A DNA stretch of 64,000 nucleotides from Planococcus sp. CP5-4_YE (GTDB lineage Bacteria; Bacillota; Bacilli; Bacillales_A; Planococcaceae), in the NCBI RefSeq assembly GCF_019042655.1, contig NZ_JAHPZO010000004.1, forward strand, positions 62,001 through 126,000, in the 5' to 3' direction. The first letter of the stretch is position 1. Each line of letters opens with the position of its first letter. The notes under the pieces were generated by a model. That model did no database searches. It saw only the letters and a list, made by a program, of their open reading frames with translations, and had not been told where the DNA came from. The position numbers were made by a program, and so were the translations under genes. Below, in pieces: positions 58,438 to 64,000 of this stretch.

Positions 58438-59451
58438 TTAAGCATTCTTTTCGCGCTTTTTCAGCTTATCATAGAGGCTGCCGATCATTTCATAATCGAT
58501 GGCGATATTGTTTTCGTATGCATATTTCACGCCGTAGCCGAGCGCCAGCGTCATGGAACTCGCCACTGTACCGCCGATGATCGAGCCGGCACCTGGTACA
58601 AACTTCAACGCCTGGCGGTAAAGGGTATGGCCGATGGTCTGCGTGGCTGTAATGACGATCATATCTTTCGCCGCTTTTTTCGTCAAAGGCTTATCGTACA
58701 GATTCGACAGTTTGACGATGAGTCCGACCTGCAGCGTCGTCAACGGCAAGACGTCCGACCCTGGAATCGGTGACGCGCCGATGATGCCCGCTGAGACCCC
58801 GGCCCCCACGATCCAACGCGTGGCGGCAGACGATTTCTCTTTCATGCTTTTCGCGAAGAGCAGGTCTTTCCCCTTCTTTTCCAGCAACAGCAAAATTTCC
58901 TTTTTCAGCAGATCCAAGTTTTCTCCCGTTTTTGAAGACACTGGGATCACTTTGTATTTATTGTTTGTGTGCCCTTTGATGAATCTAATGATCGATGGGA
59001 TATCTTCTGCTGCATCAATTTTGTTCAAGACGATGAGGATATCTTTATTATGTTTTTCGATCTCGGCGAATTTTTGCTTTTCGCTATCTGAAAAGACCGT
59101 TCCAGCAGCATTCAGGAAAAACAGCACGACATCCGACTGCTGGACGAACTCCAAAGTCTTTTTCGGGTTTTCATCATTCGGATCATTGAGTCCTGGTGTA
59201 TCCATGAACTTGATGTTCTCCAAGCCGCGGATATTATAAGGGTCCACGCTCACCGTTTCGCCAGGCATCGGGTTGGTGCTGGCGATGTCTTCACCGATGA
59301 TCTTATTCACCGTTGTCGACTTCCCGGCATTGACTTCACCGATCAATGAGATCAGCAAATCCTGTTCGAGCGTGTCGCTCACTTTTTTCATCTCATCTTC
59401 AAATACTTTGTCCATCGCGCGCATGACTTCATCTTCGAATTCCTTAACCAT
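58438..59451 (-). CDS. Membrane-associated GTPase with C-terminal DUF697-like domain
   Basis: A 337-aa TRAFAC-class GTPase. G1 GEVNAGKS (38-45), a G2 Thr in the PGETVSV stretch, G3 DTPGLND, G4 NKID and G5 SSKTG are visible. The C-terminal part (about 205-320) is hydrophobic with small-residue-rich helices (RWIVGAGVSAGIIGASPIPG; GAGSIIGGTVASSMTLALGY), a DUF697/YcjF-like membrane part. Function unknown; dynamin-like or stress-linked roles are possible. The ATG at 59451 is 10 bases after GGAGG. Confidence 0.82.
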   Translation of the reverse strand: MVKEFEDEVMRAMDKVFEDEMKKVSDTLEQDLLISLIGEVNAGKSTTVNKIIGEDIASTNPMPGETVSVDPYNIRGLENIKFMDTPGLNDPNDENPKKTLEFVQQSDVVLFFLNAAGTVFSDSEKQKFAEIEKHNKDILIVLNKIDAAEDIPSIIRFIKGHTNNKYKVIPVSSKTGENLDLLKKEILLLLEKKGKDLLFAKSMKEKSSAATRWIVGAGVSAGIIGASPIPGSDVLPLTTLQVGLIVKLSNLYDKPLTKKAAKDMIVITATQTIGHTLYRQALKFVPGAGSIIGGTVASSMTLALGYGVKYAYENNIAIDYEMIGSLYDKLKKREKNA

Positions 59452-59599
59452 TGCCCAGTCTCCTCCTTCAAGATACATATCTCTATTATAAAGGCTTCCG
59501 GCGTTCGCGACCATTTTCAGCTATCTCCCTACACTCGCCACTGGGTTCATTTCATAGTAGCATGAGAGAAATAGACGATTTTAAAAGGAGTGTCTGACC

Positions 59600-59926
59600 A
59601 TGTGTGAACGCCCCCGTATCTTTGGGCTCGATGTCGATTCTGAAACCCGCTGCCGCCATTACCATTCGGAAATCGACCGGATCGCCATCCGCTTCCATTG
59701 CTGCGGAGATTATTTCGCTTGCTTTGCATGCCATGAAGCAGTCGGCTGCAACAACCCTTCCGTCTGGCCGAAAGAGCAGTTCCATGAAAAAGCGGTTCTA
59801 TGCGGGTCATGCGACAACGAGCTGTCCATCCGCGACTATCTCGATTGCGCCTCTTCCTGTCCACGTTGCGCAGCTGCCTTTAATCCTGGTTGCAGCCTCC
59901 ACAAGCATCTGTATTTTGAAACATGA
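59600..59926 (+). CDS. CHY-type zinc finger protein
   Basis: A 108-aa protein rich in Cys and His. It shows the CHY finger pattern: CRHYHSE, then FHCCGDYFACFACHEAVGC, then LCGSCDNELSIRDYL and a CPRC pair. Up to three zinc ions could be bound. Bacterial members (Hot13/YdhU-like in annotation) have unknown function. The ATG is 9 bases after AAAGGAG. A short isolated gene between oppositely oriented neighbours. Confidence 0.82.
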   Translation: MCERPRIFGLDVDSETRCRHYHSEIDRIAIRFHCCGDYFACFACHEAVGCNNPSVWPKEQFHEKAVLCGSCDNELSIRDYLDCASSCPRCAAAFNPGCSLHKHLYFET

Positions 59927-59965
59927 ATTTGTAAGTCCAGACATTTGCATGATGCTATAGGGGCA

Positions 59966-60484
59966 TCATACTTTTTTTATCACTTTTGTTCCGCTCAAGA
60001 AATCGTAAAATGTACGCTTCTGTTTCGAAAAAAAGGCAGTTGCAATGTACAAAATCATTAATCCATAGATGCTTCCGCCGGTAATTGAAAGGGACAGAGG
60101 AATGCTCTCCTCTTCGGCCTGGACTAAGCGGTAGACGAGAAAATGGGACAGTTCCCAAGGCAAAAACTTAAATGCAACGCGAATGAACGAACGGACGATG
60201 CCAATGCCTTTGCCCTCAAGTCCGACCACTTGAAGCTTCATTTTCTTCTTGCCGAACGTGCCACTGAAATGCCTGGCATCAAAAACAGCGAAGTATAACG
60301 AAATCGGCAAAGTGACGAGCAAAAAACCAGTCAATTGCGCGATACCAAGAGAAGATTGGAAAAGATTTTGAATTTCCGGGGCTATAAAAACTGTCAGCAC
60401 TGCGACCATAAGTAAATAAAGTACAATCCCTATATAATCCAGCATGAAAGCTTTCAGCCGTACCCACACTCCTGCTGCAAGCAT
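59966..60484 (-). CDS. RDD family membrane protein
   Basis: A 172-aa protein with about three to four membrane helices and the RDD signature in GVWVRLKAFMLDYIGIVLY near the start; later FGKKKMKLQVVGLEG follows. Possible roles include small-molecule or sodium transport. The start is uncertain: GTG at 60496 (3-4 bases after AAAGGA) or ATG at 60484 near GGTGG. Confidence 0.72.
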   Translation of the reverse strand: MLAAGVWVRLKAFMLDYIGIVLYLLMVAVLTVFIAPEIQNLFQSSLGIAQLTGFLLVTLPISLYFAVFDARHFSGTFGKKKMKLQVVGLEGKGIGIVRSFIRVAFKFLPWELSHFLVYRLVQAEEESIPLSLSITGGSIYGLMILYIATAFFSKQKRTFYDFLSGTKVIKKV

Positions 60485-60548
60485 CTGGCCACCCACACTT
60501 CCTTTCTTCTCTATTCTTCAACCTACTTGCCCTTTCCTTTTATCCATA

Positions 60549-60604
60549 GAAAATGCCCCTTCCCCAAATCCAAGTTGCGCATGGTTTTGGCGAAGGAGCA
60601 TTTT
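60549..60604 (-). terminator. Long imperfect terminator hairpin after the GNAT gene
   Basis: AAATGC-CCTTC-CCAAA pairs with TTTTGG-GAAGG-GCATTT around a large loop; on the minus strand T residues follow the upstream arm. Confidence 0.6.
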
Positions 60605-61084
60605 TCATTTCACTTTCAGGCACATGGCGAATTGCTCGCCTTTTTTGCCCATGACTCTTCGGCCGGTGTCTTCAAATCCGGCTTTTTGATAAAGCTTCTG
60701 CGCAGCGAGATTGCGTGCGTTGACGCCTAGTACAATCTCGTCAAAAGTTTCGAATTCTTTTTGCAAAAAAACAGGCAAGGCTTCAAGAGAGCCGGTTGCG
60801 ATGCCGCGCCCTTGAAATTTGGGATTGACGGAATAGCCGCGCAACAGCAAGGCTTTCGGGTTATCGGAATAGCGTTTCCGGTCCTCTGATTCATCGAGCT
60901 CGAAAAATCCGGCCACTTCGCCTCGCGCGCGGATGACGATCAAATGCTTTTCGGGATTACCCGCGTCCCGCTTGATGAGCTCCTGCGGCATCATCGTAAA
61001 TTCCTGCTGGTCTGTCGGGAGATTATAGGAGACATTTGTTCTTTTGGTATAGCAATGCAATGTCACTTCACTTTTTCTAATCAC
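60605..61084 (-). CDS. GNAT-family N-acetyltransferase
   Basis: A 159-aa acetyltransferase: the central RGYSVNPKFQGRGIATGSLEAL block carries the acetyl-CoA loop QGRGIA, and ARNLAAQKLYQKAGFEDTGR is the conserved C-terminal helix. The N-terminal segment MIRKSEVTLHCYTKRTNVSY is atypical. The substrate is unknown. GTG start after GGGGGA. Confidence 0.78.
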   Translation of the reverse strand: MIRKSEVTLHCYTKRTNVSYNLPTDQQEFTMMPQELIKRDAGNPEKHLIVIRARGEVAGFFELDESEDRKRYSDNPKALLLRGYSVNPKFQGRGIATGSLEALPVFLQKEFETFDEIVLGVNARNLAAQKLYQKAGFEDTGRRVMGKKGEQFAMCLKVK

Positions 61085-61107
61085 GAAAATCGGTCCCCCT
61101 ACACTAG

Positions 61108-61935
61108 TTATTCATTCTCTAACGTTACGACCACCACTTCGGGCAAATTGAAAACGCGCAGCGGAAATCCACTATTTCCAAGGCCACGGCTCAAGACAAG
61201 CTGCGTATCACCTGATTCGAAGACGCCTTCTGTCATGGCCGGAAACCAGCCTTGCCCAGGGGCAATCAAGCCGCCAAGCCCTGGGATGCGAATCTGGCCG
61301 CCATGTGCATGGCCGGAAAATACGACATCGATCCCTTCACTTGCGTAAGTGTCCAATTGTTCAGGCCGATGGGCGAGCAGCAAGGTAAACGCGTCGTTTA
61401 GACCGGCTTCTGCGATGCTGTTGCGCGTGAATTCCTCTTCATGAAGATAGATATCCATCAACGGGTCGTCGATACCCGCAATTTGTATAGCTTCCCCGTT
61501 TTCTTCCCACATGACTGAGCGATTGCGCAGCACTTCGACACCGCGCTCTTCCAAGGCTGGTACGATTTCATCATCCAGCCGGTTCGATGACACTTCGTGA
61601 TTGCCGATGACGTAATACACTTCGCTCATCTCCACCAGTCCATCGACAGCTGCCAAACTTCTCTCTAAATCGTAGCGATTACTGTCGATCAAATCCCCGG
61701 TAATAAAAATCACGTCCGGATTCGCTGCTTCGACTTTCTCCAACAGTGCTTGCTGTTGGTCTCCAAATTCAGCATTGTGAAGATCCGATACTTGGACAAT
61801 GCGTTTGCCGGAAAATGCATCCGGCACTTTTTCCGATTGGACCGAATATTCGGTCGTGACAATCCAATTATTATTGACCCAGGCGAAACCCACTAGGAGC
61901 AGTGCCGCAAAAATTAATGCAATCAGTTTCTTCAT
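61108..61935 (-). CDS. Metallophosphoesterase (YkuE-like)
   Basis: A 275-aa calcineurin-like phosphoesterase. An N-terminal hydrophobic stretch (KKLIALIFAALLLVGFAWV) is a membrane anchor or signal. The metal motifs are VSDLHN, GDLIDS, GNHE, LLAHRPE and SGHAHGGQ. YkuE-type enzymes may act on lipid-linked pyrophosphates such as UDP-diacylglucosamine; exact substrate not known. The ATG is close to a GAGG site. Confidence 0.87.
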   Translation of the reverse strand: MKKLIALIFAALLLVGFAWVNNNWIVTTEYSVQSEKVPDAFSGKRIVQVSDLHNAEFGDQQQALLEKVEAANPDVIFITGDLIDSNRYDLERSLAAVDGLVEMSEVYYVIGNHEVSSNRLDDEIVPALEERGVEVLRNRSVMWEENGEAIQIAGIDDPLMDIYLHEEEFTRNSIAEAGLNDAFTLLLAHRPEQLDTYASEGIDVVFSGHAHGGQIRIPGLGGLIAPGQGWFPAMTEGVFESGDTQLVLSRGLGNSGFPLRVFNLPEVVVVTLENE

Positions 61936-62110
61936 ATTCCATTCCTCAATTCATTAGTATGGCCCGTGCGTCCATTTTATGGGCCACTGTGCACGAGTCA
62001 TGGTTTGGCATCATAGCTTTTTTTCGCTGGAACGGTCAATCCATCGCAGCATGAAAGCTCTCTAGCATGTGCCAAATCCTGCTCTTATTCTACCAGCATT
62101 CCCCCAAAAG

Positions 62111-62143
62111 AAAAGCAATCAGCTAGCGCAGCTGGTTGCTTTT
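62111..62143 (-). terminator. Rho-independent terminator of the ABC exporter operon
   Basis: AAAAGCAA-CAGCT pairs with AGCTG-TTGCTTTT with one mismatch; U-rich on the minus strand. Confidence 0.75.
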
Positions 62144-62927
62144 ATACTTTCGTTTTAGCACGGTTTCTTTTCGAGAACCAAATGCCCAGTGCCGCCAGTC
62201 CTATCAAGCATGCAAGCGAGATGGCGAATGTCCAGATCAGCGCTGTCGCATCCGGCCCGATGTCCAGGAAGGACGCCGCATAATTTGGAAGCTTTAACGG
62301 CGACCATTCCCAGCGGCTGCCAAACAAGCTGTCGACAAGCTGTAGAATCAGCAATATGGCGAGCGTTAACCCAGCGGCCAAGCCCGCATTCGGCATAGAC
62401 GCACTCGCGAATAACACCAAGGTGACGACCAGCACCATCCATAAACTATACGTCGCTGCAAAAGCCAGAAATTCGCCGAACGGCACAGCTGAAAACAGCA
62501 CCGCCGTGTAATAATAACCCGCCAAAAAGCCAGCCCACACGCTGATCAGTGCCACAATGGAAGCCATCAGCCATTTACTGAGGAAATAGGATACATACGA
62601 TAATGGCCGTACATATAACAGCGTAGCCGTCCCGTTTCTGCGCTCGCCAGCAATGCTGCCCATATAAGCGAGAGCGAGGACGAGCATGCCGATTAGCTGA
62701 AATTGGCCCATGACCGCCACTAGCAATTGTTCGGGTTCAGGATCCGGCAATTCGATGACAGCACCATCCGGCAAACCGCCTGTCGCATCAAGAATCTGAG
62801 GAAGGTAATAATTCGATAAAGGTTCTGTAACGCCCAACAGAATAAAGACAACAGGAATCCAGAATATCTTATAATTGCGCAGGTTCTCACGCCATTCCTT
62901 CAACAGCAGAGTTGAAAATTGTTTCAT
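62142..62927 (-). CDS. ABC transporter permease (ABC-2 type)
   Basis: A 261-aa permease with six membrane helices and the ABC-2 pattern (LLKEWRENLRNYKIFWIPVV at the start, VLALAYMGSIAGERRNGTATLLYVRP, then YFLSKWLMASIVALISVW). It pairs with the ATPase whose gene overlaps it by 4 bases (ATGA). Such two-gene exporters move lipids, peptides or drugs; the substrate cannot be inferred. Confidence 0.85.
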   Translation of the reverse strand: MKQFSTLLLKEWRENLRNYKIFWIPVVFILLGVTEPLSNYYLPQILDATGGLPDGAVIELPDPEPEQLLVAVMGQFQLIGMLVLALAYMGSIAGERRNGTATLLYVRPLSYVSYFLSKWLMASIVALISVWAGFLAGYYYTAVLFSAVPFGEFLAFAATYSLWMVLVVTLVLFASASMPNAGLAAGLTLAILLILQLVDSLFGSRWEWSPLKLPNYAASFLDIGPDATALIWTFAISLACLIGLAALGIWFSKRNRAKTKV

Positions 62928-63805
62928 TTTTCTGCCACCACCTTCAGGAAAATATCTTCCAGGCTAGCGGTTTCTTGCTCGACCCCAACAATAGGAAAGC
63001 TCTTGACCGACAAGAAACGAAACACATCTTGCATGACCGGCCCTTCCGCCTTTATAGGAATAATGGCCGCTGTACCCTGAATGGCAGCTGGCCACGGTGA
63101 TTCGCCCACAAACCTTTCCGCAGCGTTAGTGTTCTCGAAGCGAATTCGAATTTGCGGATCTGCGTAACGGCTGCGCACCTGATTAAGAGAACCGTGTTCC
63201 ACCAAGTGCCCGTTCTGCAAAAACAACAGCTGGTCCGTCATTTCTTCCGCGTCGTTCAAAATATGTGTCGAGTAAAGGATCGTCGTTTGCCCGAGCAATG
63301 ATTTCAACAGCTCCATCACTTCCCGCCGCCCGGTCGGGTCCAAGGAAGAAATCGGTTCGTCCAAAAGCAGCAAACTTGGCTGGTGCACCATCGCCTGCGC
63401 CAATCCGAGCCGCTGTTTCATGCCTCCTGAAAAGCCGCCGATTTTCTTATTGGTTACTTGACCAAGTCCGACAAACCCCAGTGTGCGTTCTGCCTGCTGG
63501 CGAGCTTTTTTGGAATCGACACCGCTCAGCTTGGCGGCCATCTCTGTAAATTCCAAAGCGCTCAGCCAGGGAAAAAATCGCGGATACTGTGGCAAAAAGC
63601 CGATCGATAAGTTTTTCTTGCGTTGGATTTCTCCTGCTGTCGCTTCCAGCAACCCTGCAAGCATCGACAATGTTGTGGTCTTTCCGGCACCGTTTGGCCC
63701 AATCAATGCCGTTGCACTGCCTTCTGCGAGCTCGAAGCCCAATCCGTCCACTGCCTGCTCAGTGCCGAAGCGCTTTGTTAATGACCTGACTTCCAATACG
63801 TTCAA
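62924..63805 (-). CDS. ABC transporter ATP-binding protein
   Basis: A 293-aa ATPase: Walker A GPNGAGKTT, Q loop in LPQYPRFFPWLS, signature FSGGMKQRLGLA, Walker B LLLLDEP, D loop SLDPTGRRE and the switch His in STHILND. The C-terminal 70 residues are a typical extra segment of exporter ATPases. The start is TTG at 63805, 8 bases after GGAGG, and overlaps the preceding gene by 4 bases; the longer reading has no ribosome site. It powers the permease encoded next. Confidence 0.88.
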   Translation of the reverse strand: MNVLEVRSLTKRFGTEQAVDGLGFELAEGSATALIGPNGAGKTTTLSMLAGLLEATAGEIQRKKNLSIGFLPQYPRFFPWLSALEFTEMAAKLSGVDSKKARQQAERTLGFVGLGQVTNKKIGGFSGGMKQRLGLAQAMVHQPSLLLLDEPISSLDPTGRREVMELLKSLLGQTTILYSTHILNDAEEMTDQLLFLQNGHLVEHGSLNQVRSRYADPQIRIRFENTNAAERFVGESPWPAAIQGTAAIIPIKAEGPVMQDVFRFLSVKSFPIVGVEQETASLEDIFLKVVAEK

Positions 63806-63996
63806 TAATTCCGCCTCCCTATGACAAAGTACAGAATCGGTCCGATAATATTCAGTAAAACGACGATCGCCGCCCACATCCACTTCGGACCGTTCGGATT
63901 TGGATTTCTAATCAAATCCACTAATGCGAATATCATCAACGCGATCTGCAAAACCAGAATGGGCAGCACCAATAGAATTGTGCGTTCATCCACCAT
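63802..63996 (-). CDS. PLDc_N-domain small membrane protein
   Basis: A 64-aa protein with two membrane helices (LLVLPILVLQIALMIFALVD; WMWAAIVVLLNIIGPILYFV) joined by a short IRNPNPNGPKW loop; this is the PLDc_N domain, found at the N-terminus of cardiolipin synthases and as stand-alone genes next to ABC exporters. The window edge is four bases upstream, so its promoter and ribosome site are not seen. Translation overlaps the ATPase gene. Confidence 0.82.
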   Translation of the reverse strand: MVDERTILLVLPILVLQIALMIFALVDLIRNPNPNGPKWMWAAIVVLLNIIGPILYFVIGRRNY

Positions 63997-64000
63997 GTTC

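Noticed and set aside
1-64000. CRISPR arrays, insertion sequences, prophage genes, tRNA or rRNA genes
   Set aside because: No regularly spaced repeats, transposase motifs, terminal repeats or RNA gene signatures were seen on either strand.

Overview
The window looks like a chromosomal segment of a Gram-positive Bacillales bacterium, most likely Planococcaceae (Planococcus/Planomicrobium-like). The evidence is strong AGGAGG ribosome sites with some TTG/GTG starts, Bacillus-type families (YwbE, DUF3243, DUF896, YsnF/YflT, YndM, CsbB/YfhO, LOV-STAS photoreceptor, bacterial NO synthase), a T-box leader, a LexA box of the Bacillus type and sigma-B-type promoters. No rRNA, tRNA, insertion sequence, prophage or CRISPR array was found. 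The family assignment is inference; I could not run a search.

Layout. 0-6 kb: partial aeRF1-type release-factor gene, DUF3243 protein, MFS pump, UvrD-like helicase with ywbE and a 58-aa protein, and a YflT/YsnF stress protein. 6-13 kb: large catalase, glutaminase, an MhqD-like hydrolase behind an MhqR-like operator, Hsp33, DUF896, acetyltransferase, patatin and a YedK/HMCES-type protein. 13-23 kb: MFS pump, dicarboxylate symporter, small stress protein, YdjM-like and YfbR-like proteins, a CNNM/CBS transporter, LexA-controlled YolD, BrkB-family protein, dipeptidase and a chimeric pseudogene. 23-29 kb: complete ribose operon rbsRKDACB. 29-31 kb: persulfide dioxygenase/rhodanese with a CstR-like operator. 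31-38 kb: acyl-CoA catabolic cluster with an ACAD10/11-like dehydrogenase and a matching kinase-fold protein. 38-44 kb: YebC-family regulator, NO synthase, HAD phosphatase, and a T-box-controlled aminotransferase-serA operon. 44-48.6 kb: CsbB-GtrA-YfhO type lipoteichoic acid glycosylation operon. 48.6-55 kb: a dense oxidative and general stress region (SodC, SDR, YndM, Mn catalase, LOV-STAS light sensor, Hsp31). 55-64 kb: HtrA protease with a two-component system, GTPase, CHY zinc finger, RDD protein, acetyltransferase, phosphoesterase and a gliding/bacitracin-type ABC exporter.

The unifying theme is stress physiology. At least six genes or operons carry a GTTT-type -35 and a GGG(T/A)A-type -10 separated by exactly 13 bases, the pattern of the Bacillus general stress factor sigma-B. 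The window also encodes the LOV-STAS protein that in Bacillus feeds blue light into sigma-B. The most unusual items are a double-deletion chimera of a D-Ala-D-Ala carboxypeptidase and a glutamine-amidotransferase-type hydrolase, the ACAD10/11-kinase catabolic operon, two copies of an MhqR-like operator half site, and a diverged member of a dispersed intergenic repeat.
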